From Cokeromyces recurvatus (lineage: Eukaryota > Mucoromycota > Mucoromycetes > Mucorales > Mucoraceae), in contig NW_026251387.1 in the NCBI RefSeq assembly GCF_025118155.1, positions 1,271,501 to 1,335,500 of the forward strand: a stretch of 64,000 nt of DNA. Direction: 5' to 3'. A model generated the notes under the pieces. That model worked only from the letters and a program-made list of their open reading frames with translations. It did no database searches and was not told the origin of the DNA. This document shows positions 1 to 12,877 of this stretch, piece by piece. Position 1 is the first letter of the stretch. Each line of letters opens with the position of its first letter. The position numbers and the translations under genes are program-made.

Positions 1-1283
1 AGATATGATATTAATTTTAAAGCATATAATCCTGCTGAAAATACAATCAGAGCTCGACTCAATTAATAGTATTAGTATCGTCATACTTGATATAATGAAC
101 TTTTTCTTAATCAAGCTCTGCTCCTTTTTATTTTGGATATCTTGTTCAAGTTCTTTGACTTGCTTACAAGATAATCAATACCAAAAAATATATATATATA
201 GATATATGATGTAGTATTATAATCTTTTATGTTAAATTTTCCTCCTCCTTCAAATTATGCTTTTATAGCTTCCAGTAATAAATGATTAATTCACATACAA
301 ACATAGGATTTAGGAATAGTTACAAATCAGTTTAAAAAGCTTTGGAATCTGTGATAGTAGTCAATTGTGTTAGTATTATATATAGTACACACAAAATGTC
401 TTTTTGATACAAGTTGTAATCATTTTTTACAACTACAAAAGTAAAGAACGTTTATTTTACTCATATCCAAAGTTTTTTTTTTTTTTTTTTTTTTTTTATC
501 AACTACGTTTTTCCTACTATCCTTTTCTATCTATAGATTTTATGGTATAAATTTCTATAATTAATTAAGACAAGTAACTGATTGTTAGTCTAGTATCGTA
601 GATGATTATTAGGAGGGTGCTCCTGTACCTTGCTTCTTCTTCTTACAATTTTCCCTCAAATGATACACTATACGTGTCCTAAATATGTATCCTTGCATTT
701 CTTTGTCATGGATTTGATCTTTTAATTCAACCAATCATCCCCACCTACATTATATGTGTATATATGTGTATATACATGTATATACATGTATATATATATC
801 TATATATCTATATATATATGTATATATTTATACATATTTGGATAAGGTTTACAAAAGCATATGATCAGCTAAGCCAAAGAAAAAGGAGGGGAGGTATAAA
901 TTACAGAAAACAGTAAAATTATCTTTTGATAAATAAATTATGATAATAGTTTCCCTGGTACTAAGTTGTATAACTATAAACTTTGTATTTGTGTTACTAT
1001 ATTTCATAAAAAAGAAAAAAAAAGGCTTCAATATAAACATGCATACATATATGCATAAAATGAATTCATGTAGGTATATGTCCATTCTCTTTTAAAAAGT
1101 TATGCTTGCGCCCTATCATGTATTTTATTGAAGCTTTACAGGAGGGGGGGGGAGGCTTAGTGTCAATATATATAATACAGCTATTTAAAGAGTAGTTAAA
1201 AAGATAAATATTAGACAATTTTATTTGAAGCAAATATATAAATATAACGATCAATATTTAATAATATAATTAGAATTATATGT
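1..1283. other. AT-rich stretch, no gene seen
   Basis: I see no supportable gene here. The open frames are short, low-complexity and lack coding-like composition. The stretch contains a T run of about 21 at roughly 477-497 and a TA/TG/TATC microsatellite at about 755-830. It lies downstream of the minus-strand chitin deacetylase, so its right-hand end probably includes that gene's 3' untranslated region. Confidence 0.6.
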
Positions 1284-2873
1284 TTAAAATGGAAATAACA
1301 AAAAATGAATAAAAAAAATATATGTATAAAAAATAGATTTGGAAGTAGAAATAGTAGAGCTAGCACTGACAGTATTAGCAGAAGGAATAATTGAAGAAGA
1401 AGAAGCGCTAACCAGAGCGTTATCAGTAGTAACGGTAGAATGAGAATTAACTAAAGAACGAGTTGTTTCAGCAGTGCTATTGTAACTATTTTGTTCATTG
1501 ATGGGATAGACGAAATTGGTTTCCCAATAAGGATGGGAAATATTAAAACATTGATTCCAGGGAACTACATTGAATACTTGCTTGATCCGTGGAAGCCATT
1601 TTTCAGCCATCAAGACAGTAGAATTATTAAGTTCATGTTGAAGAACAATATGACCTGTCTTATTATCTTTTCCGTTCTTACGATCTGTGATCCAGTTTTC
1701 AAAGTAGCCATCCACTGTGCTTGGTGGTAACTTTCCTCCACCTTCACCAGGCATATTCCAGTCATCAGTGTCTTCATCCCAGAGAATCGTTTGTAAGCCC
1801 ATTTGCCAAGCAATAGCACGAACACGATCATCAACGTCACCATAAGGAGGTCTCCAGCACTTGGTAGTAACACCTGTTATCTCCTTGATTGCCTTCATTG
1901 TCCAATACAATTCGGCTACAACGCTTCCATTTGAAAGTGATGTCATAGCAGGATGAGACCAAGTATGAACACATAATGTGTGGCCACTCGCTAAAGCGCG
2001 TTGTGCCGCAGCTGGAGCAGCAATTACATTTGATCCTATGTCTATTATATAATAAGTACAAATATATATATATGTATATGTATATATAGGGAAGGGATAC
2101 CTTCCCCTCTCCCCCTCCCTTCACCCTCTTTTTATTTTTTATTTTTTTTTTTTTGGCGTCCCTTCCTTTTTAAATATTTACAAAATAATCCAGCTTTTTG
2201 ATTTTGAGAAGCCAAAAAATCATAAAGATGCGGTTCAGCCCAAATGCCCCCATCTGATTCTGTAAGAGGTCCATCATCATAAGTCTTTTGTAGCCAAAAA
2301 AAAAAGGAAAAAGGAAAGAAAAAAATTAAAACATATAAATATATAATTTTTTTTTAAAAAAAATAATAATATACATACTAAACCCCAATCTCCTACTTGA
2401 GGACAAGCAGATACATCAGGAGGAATAAGAGGATTCTTTGATTGAACACAACCTGTAGCACTCCACCAGCAATCAGGATCAGATGAATCATAACCAGACA
2501 TATCTAGATCACCATTCGATTTTGCTTTACGAACAGGACTATTGGGCACTTTGGACCAATCAATCGCCCGAATAACGGCCTGAACTTCTGCTGAAGTTGT
2601 AGGAGGCATCTTCCAACTACTAGGATATCCAGCTGCATTAAAATCAATCACCGGTAATGAACCTGTTGGTATAGATGAGTTATCCTTAGGATAGGATTGA
2701 ACATTTCCAGCTAATGGGACTACGTCAGAAAGCCATGTAGGAGGAACTTGAGCAGGTGCACTGTCAGAAGAAGGCGATCCCGAATTTGTATTCTGTGTAT
2801 ATGCCTTAGGAAGAATTGAAATAGCTAATGTTAACACTAGACTAATTGATTGTAAAATTGATGAATTAGTCAT
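1284..2873 (-). CDS. Chitin deacetylase (polysaccharide deacetylase, family CE4), copy A
   Basis: Secreted or wall-anchored enzyme that removes acetyl groups from chitin to give chitosan, a major wall polymer of Mucorales. Exons on the minus strand are 2873-2379, 2284-2182 and 2041-1284, giving 451 aa; phases 0 and 1 join cleanly. The N-terminus is a signal peptide of about 26 residues. The NodB motifs appear in order: TYDDGP (split at the first intron), HTWSHP, RPPYGD, WDEDTDDW and IVLQHE, so the metal-binding Asp/His/His set and catalytic Asp are intact. The C-terminus is Ser/Thr-rich and ends in a hydrophobic tail, as expected for a GPI anchor (inferred). It is a close paralogue of the plus-strand gene at 10740-12211 but has one extra intron after DWGL. 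The family call is secure; the precise substrate is inferred. Confidence 0.93.
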
Positions 2874-4167
2874 TCAATATATATATATGTGTGTGTATGT
2901 GTGTGTGTGTGAGTGAGAGTATAGAGGGTTTTTTTTTTCTTAAAAAAAAACAAAAGAGAAAGTGAGAAAGAGGGGGAAAATGGAGGGGAGGGAATAGATA
3001 CATCTTTAGGAATTTATATAGGGTTGCAGTTGTTACACGACTACCTGTCTATTTTTGGGACAATTGCAAATAGTACTGTAACAATCACAAAATATAGAAA
3101 AAAGATACATATATGTGTATACATATATAAGCTAAATAAGGAATATTTACCAAAACGGATTTAGTTCACTATTTTAGGTATATTATTCATTCAGCCACAA
3201 CCTCAAAAAGAAGACCATAATATCACACAATACTAGTTTTTTTTTTTTTTTTTAAAAAAAAAAACTTTATACCTATTAATTGTGTATGTTTGTAAGCAAA
3301 AAAAATAAATATGAATTTGATGTTATTTTCTAAAAATAAAAGTGCAAAATATAAAATCATTTTTTAAAAAAAAAAAAAATATAAAAAGACATTTTTATTT
3401 GTAAAAGAATGAATGATCATCATTTTGAGTATACAGTAAAGGTCAAAATAGATGAAAATTATGATTTTATTCACTTGTATTAAACAATAATGTATAATAC
3501 AAAAAAAAATCTGATAACTGCGCATAAAATAAATTTATCCGTGATTTAATTATTTTTCTTATTGTTATATCAATTGTATTTTTTAAAAATTAAAAAAAAA
3601 AAAAAAAGCACACCACTTTCTCCTTTTAATCTGCTATACGAATAAAACTTTAATATGTATTATATAATAACACATCAATAAAATGTGTCTTTGATAGTCA
3701 TATATAATCACGTTAATAAGTTTTATTCAACAAATAATTTTAGATTAATCAGTAGTAGTAGAACAATCGTATCATTTTTATTATGTTTCATATTATTACA
3801 GGAACAAAAAATACATATAAAAAAAAAAGTGAAACAAAAACCCAGAAATGGATAAAAATTCCAAGTAATAAATAACTAATTAAATTTATGAATTTTACTG
3901 CAAGAAATAATAATAATAAAAAAAAAAACTATTTTATTGTTATCAGTTCTCCATATGTTAATATTAATGATAAAGTAAACTAAGGTATCCTAAATCAATC
4001 CCTCTTTAGAGCTTGATCATTAAGTAAAATTTTAAAAAGGAAAAATAAAAAAAAAAGATGAATATTATAGAGTGAGGATAAACAAAGGAGTAATCATGTA
4101 ATAAAGACAATAAGTTTTATCAAAAATAAAAAATAAAATAAAAGACAGGGCATTCTATTCTAGTTAT
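2874..4167. other. Intergenic, no gene seen
   Basis: This lies between the chitin deacetylase start and the HMG-box gene stop. It holds a TG microsatellite at about 2888-2912, a T run followed by an A run near 3238-3265, and other A/T tracts. The first few hundred bases should include the promoter of copy A. I see no convincing ORF or RNA gene. Confidence 0.55.
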
Positions 4168-5678
4168 TTAAATATGGGATGAAATGGGTTTGTACATTGA
4201 GTTTGTCTCAGGTTTTTGTTGTTGTTGTTGCACCACAGCAGCATCCTTTGCAGCAAGCATGGCTGCAGTGTTTGATCTTCTTGGACAATATCTATATTCG
4301 GGAAATGCTGCCTTGTGAGCCTGTTTATCCTGCTCTGCTAAATCATGCCATGGCTTCTTTTCATTTTCCGATAAACGAGCCCAGCGGCGTGAAGCACGTC
4401 TGAATAAATAAATAAATAAATAAACTTTATTAATATTTCATTGTAAAATAGATAGAGTAACTTACTTTGAAATTTCTTCTGCACGTAAAGTAGGATCTTG
4501 AGATTTTAAAGCTTGACCATAATGACAACGAAACTAATAAAACAAAGTATAAAATAAGGATTAGAACGGAGTTATATATTAAAAAAAAATCTCTTTATCG
4601 TTCCACTTTTGAAAGAATGGAAAAAGAGAAAAATAACAAAAGAGCGGAATTAAAAAAAAAAAAAAAAAAAAAGAAAAGAAAAAAAAACTTACGTGAATCC
4701 AAGCATTACGAGGTCGCTTAATATGTGCATTCTTTGTTAAAAACATTCTTTGATCAGCACCTATTGTCGAAGGACGTTTGGTGCCATGTAACATAAATGA
4801 TACACGAGCAAAAGAGGGCTGTTTGTTTCCATTTGCAATTTCTTTAGAAAATGGACAAACACCGCCAGTATAAGATGATGTAATATGACCATGATTTAGA
4901 CGTTGTTTTTTTGCTGAAAACTCTTCTTCATCCGCAGCAGATAAACTAATTGAATTGATAAAGGTATCTGCAACTAGTGAGCCAGAGTGGTTTTGCATGG
5001 ATGCAGCAGCAGCAGCAGCAGCAGCAGCTCTCATGGTAGGAGATAAAGGTGCACCTGATTCATCGACCATTGGGATGCTACTACTTTCTCTTGACCAATT
5101 GCTATTATGTGCTACAGGACATCTAGAGGAGACGAGTTGTTCATGATGAGGAATGGTATTAGGTTTAGGTTGAATAGATGGTAAGTATGCATAACGACAG
5201 GGTATTTGTGAAGAATTAATAGAAGATATAGGAGAAGTACGTTGTTGATGACTAATAGAACTATTTACATCGGGAAGTGGAGAAGGGGGGTTAGGTGATT
5301 CAGAACAAGAAGAAGCAGAGGATGGAACTAATGAAGGGGTTTCCTTTGAACTAAATGAAGAATAAATCCTTGGTACAAATGCACTTTCGCAACGATAGTT
5401 TTCAAATACAGGAATAGGCTCTAGAAATTGAGGTAACTTATTTACGGATAGCATAGAGGTACATTTTTCAGCTAAAAAAAAAAATAACTATAATTTAATA
5501 TAATCAAGTATTTAAGAAAATTAAAACTAATAAGCTTACAAGTTGAAATATCTTTAAGAGGAGGTAATTGTATTGTTGATGTATTAACATTTTGTGAATT
5601 TATGGTTAAAATGCTTGATTCGGGATTAAGAACAGCAGGAATAGTTTGAGGAGATGAAAGAATTTGACTCATATTCAT
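4168..5678 (-). CDS. HMG-box transcription factor (MATA/ROX1-like HMG domain)
   Basis: Predicted nuclear sequence-specific DNA-binding protein. Exons on the minus strand are 5678-5540, 5471-4693, 4533-4466 and 4399-4168; all phases agree. The N-terminal two thirds is low complexity (Ser/Pro-rich, with a run of about nine alanines encoded by a GCA/GCT repeat at about 4998-5028). The HMG box sits in the C-terminal third: it begins HIKRPRNAWIHFR, continues through EISK and RRWARLSENEKKPW, and ends in PEYRYCPRRS, matching the fungal mating-type/ROX1 subclass. A short Gln run and a ~25-residue tail follow. Its neighbours are chitin deacetylases and COG1, not the triose-phosphate transporter and RNA helicase that flank the Mucorales sex locus, so I do not call it sexM/sexP. 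Its targets are unknown. Confidence 0.85.
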
Positions 5679-5957
5679 TTTTTTTTTTGTTATTTCTTAT
5701 ATTTTATTATAAAATAGAAGCGTTGAAGCGGATCGAAATTACTACTAGAATAAGGTATTTTTTTTTGTTGAAAAAAATAAAAGAGGGGCAGAGGGGAAAG
5801 ATGTCAAACTATGTGATAGTTTTTAATTTTTTTGATTTAAACAAGAAAAAGAAACAGAAAAATAAAACAGAAATGGATCAATTTATGTATTACCGGACTT
5901 TTAAAATATAAATAACATTCAACTAAATAACAAATATACAATGGCTTAGATAGTAGA

Positions 5958-5989
<32 letters not shown>

Positions 5990-8900
5990 CTTGAGAGAAA
6001 AAAGAAAGGATTGTATAACTTGATTCCCTAATAAAAGCAATTCATAAAAGTGATTAAAGCTATTTTTAATTACTTTTTTTAAAAAAAGAGAAAGATAAAG
6101 AATAATAAAACAATAAAAGTTTATGTTTAAAATCTGTGTAAATGTCCGTAATAGCAGTAGTTTATACTTAAATAAATAATAAGAATAGAGTGCACTAACA
6201 CTAAAAATTAAATAATGGAACCCCACCCGGTAATTACAAAAGTGGCGCGACCTTGAGATTATTATTGTTCGTTTAAAAAACAATAAATTTAAGTAAATTT
6301 GACAGACTTAATTTAAAATGAAGAGAGACACAAATTGCGTAATTTGTTTATTTATTGTCGGTTTTCATATCCTTACTATTAATTGTCTGTGTATTGTACC
6401 TGAAAATGGGATGCAAAATAAAATGCTGATAATTTAAAAGATGTCAAAAAAAAAAAAATAATAATCGTCCTATTATTATGAAACAATAATGTCTTCTAAT
6501 AAAAAATCAAACTCCAATTTTAGAAAATGTGGGTTTATTGTTGCTCATTGTTAATCCTATTTTTGGGGTCTTGGTTCAAAAGCATGTGAGTTTTACATCT
6601 GTGACAGAGGCCGTGTTCATGATAAGAAAAGGCAAAAAAAAAAAAAAAAAAAAGCTTTAAAGTTTTCGTTTGTAAAAAATTTTTCTTTATTATTTCTAAG
6701 AATAATAAATTACTAGGCTTCTTTCTCTCTCTCTCTTTTTATATATAAATAGTAAATCTTACGAAAAAATAGATAAAAATAATCTGATTATTATAGTATA
6801 CAAACTGGGTTTTATTTTTTTATTTTTTTGATCCAGTAGAACAATGCAACCTTAAAAATTTCGTAACTGAAATAAACTTGTTACCATGGAAACTATTCTC
6901 TATTTTATAAAATTTGGTATTTAGCAAATACGTATATTTATTCTGACCCCATTTGTGGTTTAAATTATTTATTTATGTTTATTTATGATTAGCATAAGTA
7001 CACTTATGTATTGTCTAATAATTGATTTATCTTTCCTACATTCAAATAATATTCTATTAAATAAAAAATTTTATTTTAACAACTCTCAATTAGGCAGGTG
7101 ATATTGGACACGTCAATTTTGCTCAGGACGGACTACTAATAAAAAAAAAGCATAATTATGACGCAAATAGCGAGAGGAAAAGAGGAGGGGAAGAAGAGAG
7201 CCAATCGAAAAAATATTTTCTCGGATTATGCTAGAAGTGAAAATGTAGATTTTTATGGTGAAGGAGATAACCGAGTACATGTAGGAGTAGACAAATAATT
7301 AGACAATAAACAACAAACCAGGAAATAGCATTAAAATATACACGCATTTAATGTGTAAAGAAAAAAAAACACCCCTATTTAGAAGAAAAGAGGGAGAGAG
7401 CAAGAGTCATCAACGGATTTAAACATTTAAAATTAACATTACATGTAAAGACGATCTATAGCATGATGTTTTGTAAATAATTATATAAGGTATTTGGAAT
7501 TATTTTTACTACACTATTTCGACAAAATAAAAGTAGAAATTGGTTATTATTAGTAAATAAAGATGAGACAGACTTTAATATAAACTAGGAATATACATAG
7601 TAGCAAACTACCTCTAACAGCTCCTTTTTTTCCTCATGTTATAGTACGCTTTTATTTAATGTAACTACAATATTTTTTACTTGAAGATGATACTATCAAA
7701 ATGAAAAAAAGATAATTTAATATAAAGTCAACAAATAGAAAGGCGAATAACGTTTTTAAAAGCATTAGATTTTATTTTACGTGTAAGATCTATACTGCAA
7801 CTCTGAAGAGAATATCTCTACTCATTCAATAATATATAATCTTTTAGCATCTGAAATCATGTAAACCTTTTCTTTATTTTAAAAGAGTTTTATATCTTGA
7901 TTTTTTTTTTTCAATTTCATAATATAGAAGTAACAATGGGAGACCAGCAAACTTTATATGAGCACGAAAGAGCTGAGAATAATGTTATAAATATACTGAT
8001 AATAACAATAAAAGGTATATTGAAATAGAAAAACAAACAATAGAGAATATAGTAAAATACAAATTACAAAGAGATCAACTGGTATTAGATTCCTTTTTTA
8101 AGCGTATTCTTATTATATATATATAGGAATAAATATACTTTCTATTATATAAAACTAACTGTATTTTCGGAGACAGTTTTATTTATTATATAAAAATAAG
8201 ACTTAAAACAGTCTATTCGATCTATATATAAAGCAAATTTCTGTAGCTCGGAGATCATCTATAAATAAAAGGATGTACGGAAGCTATTAAAGGACTATTT
8301 CAAAAGTAGAAGAGTTTAGGCATGATGAGGTCACTATAAAGACAATGAGCAAAAAAGCAAGTTATAATCACTAAATAAAACTGTTTATTAAATAAAGTTA
8401 ACACATAATTTAGATTGAATACAAGTTGTATATAATTTATGCAATAGACAACATTATTTAACTAGCTACTGTTTGAATTGACTAAATCTCCATTATCAAA
8501 CATAAGAAGAACTCAAGTTACGTTTATTAAACAAATGAGTGAGAAAATTTGACCTATTTTAAAAGCTCTTCACTAAGTTCACATTATTATCAAGTAACAT
8601 AAACTAATTACTGTAGTCCTTGGTCATAGATTAGCTAAAAAAAAAAATAAGATAAAATAAATAAAGATTTTCATCATCAGGGGAATTGGGTAGACATTTG
8701 TTATCAATAAATGTAACAATCTTATTTATTTTTTAAGGTGTAACATATGTAGGGCGTATAAGCTGGTTACTTTGATTTATTAGTAGTTATAAAAATACAG
8801 AATATAGCTGTTATATATTTTCTTTTGTTTTATGATACTAAAAATAAAATAAAAAAGATTATCTCTATTTAGTGAAATATATTAAGGTAAAGGAGGAATA

Positions 8901-10739
8901 AAGTAATCAGGACCCTATTTTTATTTTCGTGGTTATTTAGTAGTCAATACCAGTAATTTCTACATTCTAAATACAAATATATTAAAATACTACAAAATAA
9001 ATAATATCTATTATCGTCTTACTTTTGCCTACAAATCAATTTTTTTTTTTTGTCAGACAAAAAAAATAAAATAAAAAAGCTTGTTAATACGAATACTTTC
9101 TGAAAAAAGGTGTAAGCTTGTCGCTTATTGGAATATCCCATTGTTGTATAACTTTATTGAAAAAAATATATATGTATATAATAAAACGATTATAGAATTC
9201 AGCATTCTTCTTTTACTATTGTAACACGTATGACAGTAGTAATATTTTGTGTCTTCTTGCAGAATTATTATTATTCTATTTTAGTCAAAATTTTCAATTT
9301 ATATTTGTACAATATAAATAAATGTCCAAAATAGGTCGATCCTATTTATATGATAGATTCAAGCTTATAAATAAACAAGTAGAATTGCCAGCGTAAATAT
9401 CAAAAAAAAAAAATTGCATGTGATTATTATTTATCCTTTCCAAGCTCAGATTTTTATAGCTTATTTTTTCTTCTTGAATTTGCTGTTTGAGAGTATAGAA
9501 ATAATAGATCCAAGATTAGACTGCACTCAAATCACATCATTATTAACCTTAGATGTTGTAATTGAAATATTTATAGAGAAAAGTTCACGTCATAAAGTCT
9601 GTAAATAGTATCATTTTACATAGAATTCCTTTCTTCGTTGAGAACACATTTGTTTTATTAGGTAACAGATCTATTTTTAGTAAGAATATTATCCGAAAAG
9701 GCATCATATATTTAACTTTTTTTTTTTTTAAGGGGCTCCATATTAAAAATGATAGTCGCTGATTCATAGGCGTTTAATAGTAATAACGGGTACCATCCAT
9801 GTTCATCCTTTGTTCCTAAGCAAGCTATTATATCAACACCTATTATATATTCTATGCTATATTATTAGTTAGAGTCTTGTTTGTTTGCAAACATACAATT
9901 TTTAGTATCGATACATATTATACGCTCATCATTAAACTATTTTTATGATGTTTCAAAAAAAAGAAAAAAATAGTTTTAAAAAAAATATTTTTATTAATGC
10001 TTACAAGAAAATTTACTGAAGCCTATTACTGCCAAAAAGATAGTTTCTATTTATTACTGTTATTGGAATTAATAATCTTCAAAGCATTTTATTACACGCT
10101 CACTTTGAAAATATATTCCTTTTTTAAATATTTTATTCTGTTTAGAATTTAAAGAAAAATAATTATAATTTTCCGATGCTTTTTTTCTTTTTTTGAGCAG
10201 CTAAAAAAGAAAAGGGACGGGGAGGAGGGGGGGGAAATACATTAGCCATAATTATTGTATCAGGTTTATTTTATTAAAAGAAACAAGATTAGCGTGTCTA
10301 TTTAAACTTTGTATACGTCATATGCTAATATTTATATCAATTCGTTACACACTAGGTTGATTTTTAATAGTAAATTTCATTGCTATAAAGTTAACTTGTC
10401 CACAGTTGAAATAAAGTAATATGAATCAGCTATATAATAAATGCAATGCTATTTTTAATATTGAATTTTTCATCTTATTACCAGGTATATCATATAATGA
10501 AATAAGCTTGGATTTAGAACGGAGTATGATTGATACTCTTCTGGGCCATCAGTATTACTAAAAAAAAAAAAAAGGTTATTACAACTGGCTAAATATGTCC
10601 TAAAAACATGCATTTTAAACAATGTATTTTTATATTAATGACCCGCAATCAGACTATATAAATTATAACATCGTGTTTTTGATATTTCCTTTTTTTTTTT
10701 CTTTTTCTTTATAGCATATTATTATCTATTAGTTAAAAG
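5679..10739. other. About 5 kb gene-poor region between the HMG-box gene and chitin deacetylase B
   Basis: I see no gene I can defend in this 5 kb. Frames are closed every few tens of codons, apart from low-complexity stretches and two ORFs of about 60 codons at 9414-9767 that do not look coding. The region holds a T run at about 5960-5989, an A run near 6640, a T run near 9040, and both promoters at its ends. One hydrophilic 46-codon ORF at 7158-7298 (plus) is less AT-rich than its surroundings and is treated as a finding. No tRNA-like or hairpin-rich segment stood out by eye. Confidence 0.5.
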
Positions 10740-12211
10740 ATGTACTACCTTACAGGAATTAGTGCATTACTTTTGGCAACAGCAACAATGACAGGAACAT
10801 GTGTGTCTGCTGCTGCTACATCCACTTCTTCTGGGGTTTTAGCAGTCCAGTCCCCTACATGGTTACCTGATTTCCCTATTCCAAAGGGTGCTAGTTTAAG
10901 TTATCCTACCGGTCCTTTAAATATTTCTGAAACATTATCAGCAAAGAAATTAAATCTTTCCGCGTATCCTACACCTTGGAAATCGCCTTCTATTGATCAT
11001 CCAGAAATTAAGGCTGTTATTGCTGCAATTGATTGGGATAAAGTTCCTAAAGCACCTGTTCAAAAGTCTACACCTAATGGTGATATTGATATGTCTAGTT
11101 ATGATGAAGCTAATGATCCTTACTGTTGGTGGTCTAATACAAATTGTGTCAAACCTAAAGCTTCTTATTTACCTGATGATATACACCATTGTCCTAGAGC
11201 TGGTGATTGGGGCCTTAACTTTGATGATGGGCCTTTCAATCCAACTGGTGATAAGAATATCGATAAATGGGCTGAGCCTGAGCTTTATAACTATTTAGCT
11301 AAAACAGAGAACCAAAAGTCTACTCTCTTTGTAAGTATAGAATATAAATAATAGTAATAATAGATTACTTAAAAATACACATATACATATGCATATACAT
11401 ATATATATATATATAGTATATTGGCTCCAATGTTGCAACATATCCTGAAGCTGCAAAACGTGCACTTAATGATGGTCATGTTCTTTGTGTTCATACTTGG
11501 TCTCATCCTCAAATGACTACTCAAACTAACGAAAAAGTTGTTGCTGAATTGTATTGGACTCTTCGTGCTATTAAAGAAGCTACAGGTGTTACTACTAAAT
11601 GCTGGAGACCTCCTTATGGTGACGTTGATGATCGTGTTCGTGCTATTGCTTGGCAAATGGGTTTACAAACGATTCTCTGGGATGAAGATACGAATGACTG
11701 GGATATGCCCGGTGAAGGTGGAGGAAATTTACCACCAAGCACAGTTAATGGTTACTTTGAAAACTGGATTGCAGTTCGTAAGAACGGAAAAGATAATAAG
11801 ACAGGTCATATTGTTCTTCAACATGAACTTAATAATTCTACTGTCTCAATGGCTGAGAAGTGGTTACCTAAGCTTCAAAAAACATTTAATGTTGTTACTA
11901 TTCAAGAGTGTATGAATATTTCTCAACCTTACTGGGAAACTAACTGGGTTTATCCAACTGAAAAGGATCCCCTTACTAATACATCTACTACAATTGTTTC
12001 AACTACTGCTATTACAAGTTCCTCACCTACTACGACTAATATGGCCACTCCAAACCCAAGTACTACTGATATTATTGATGTCGCTGCTGAATCATCTGCA
12101 GTAAATAATTTAGCTAATACACAATCCATGCATTCTGCTGCTACTACTGTCAAGGCCACTAGTATTGGCTCTCTATTAACTATTTTTATATTAATGTCAT
12201 ACTTACTTTAA
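10740..12211 (+). CDS. Chitin deacetylase (polysaccharide deacetylase, family CE4), copy B
   Basis: Secreted chitin-to-chitosan deacetylase. Two exons, 10740-11330 and 11417-12211, join in phase 0 to give 461 aa. The signal peptide covers about residues 1-25. The NodB motifs are NFDDGP, HTWSHP, RPPYGD, WDEDTNDW and IVLQHE; the metal ligands and catalytic Asp are present. A Ser/Thr/Ala-rich tail and terminal hydrophobic segment suggest GPI anchoring. Upstream, the DWGL segment and the paired CWW / C residues of the N-terminal region match copy A at 1284-2873. The sole intron coincides with the second intron of copy A, so copy A gained, or copy B lost, the first one. The second exon shares long identical DNA stretches with copy A (see findings). 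Confidence 0.94.
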
Positions 12212-12634
12212 ATATTTTTATCACATCCCTTCCTCCTCATATCAATTTATGTATACATATTATTATATCTCTTTCTTTATATACACATGCATATAGATTT
12301 TTATAATAAACATCACTTATTTTTATATATATATACATACATACATATTTATTTTTAAAGAATAATGATAAACCTAAAGTTTATAGTATATACATACAAT
12401 ATCCCTCTTTTATTATCATGTTATGATATGAACTATGTCAACATAAACTTATGTGAATCATCATTGCAGCCTCAAGTCAATCTTATAAAGCAATAATTAA
12501 TTATGAGACGAATTGCCCTCCCAAAAAAAAAAGTGTGTGTATATATGTGATAAAAGAATAATACATTTTAATAATGATAACAAAAAGATGTTTTATATAA
12601 GAATCCTCTTTTTTTTTTTCCCCGTTTTAAATCG
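12212..12634. other. Convergent 3' intergenic region
   Basis: This lies between two convergent genes and probably consists of the two 3' untranslated regions. I see only AT-rich sequence with short TA repeats and an A run near 12523. Confidence 0.5.
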
Positions 12635-12877
12635 TTATACATGAGTAGGGTTTTCACATGTGCCATATACAGCTCCATTATATCTTCGACAATATAATCC
12701 ATCTGCACAGACTAAATTTTGGCTACATTCTATAAAAGAGTATTAACGAAAATAGATTCCTGAATTATAAATGAAATATTATTTACCTTGATGAAGTGAA
12801 CGATAAGTTGGAAGATCGACAGCAACGATTGAAGATACCATCATAGTTAAGAGAGCAATCGCAGTATGGAACTTCAT
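12635..12877 (-). CDS. Small secreted cysteine-rich peptide
   Basis: A 61-aa protein too short for ordinary ORF calling. Exons on the minus strand are 12877-12787 and 12729-12635, phase 1, with a canonical GTAAAT donor and a TATAG acceptor. The first ~19 residues (MKFHTAIALL...SSIVA) form a clean signal peptide. The mature part has four cysteines spaced C-x5-C-x5-C-x9-C, with CADGLYC and YGTC, and should form two disulphides. It ends NPTHV. I do not recognise the family. The size, secretion signal and even Cys spacing resemble small secreted or effector-type peptides of fungi, but that is only a resemblance. It lies between a chitin deacetylase and COG1. Confidence 0.72.

Noticed and set aside
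4168..5678. The HMG-box gene as the Mucorales sex locus gene (sexM/sexP)
   Set aside because: The expected neighbours, a triose-phosphate transporter and an RNA helicase, are absent, and the protein is longer with low-complexity regions. An HMG box alone is not enough.
6500..6660. Possible transposase relic (a frame reading CDRGRVHDKK, recalling FAR1/MULE-type zinc-finger regions)
   Set aside because: Only about ten residues fit, the frame is interrupted on both sides and no terminal repeats are visible.
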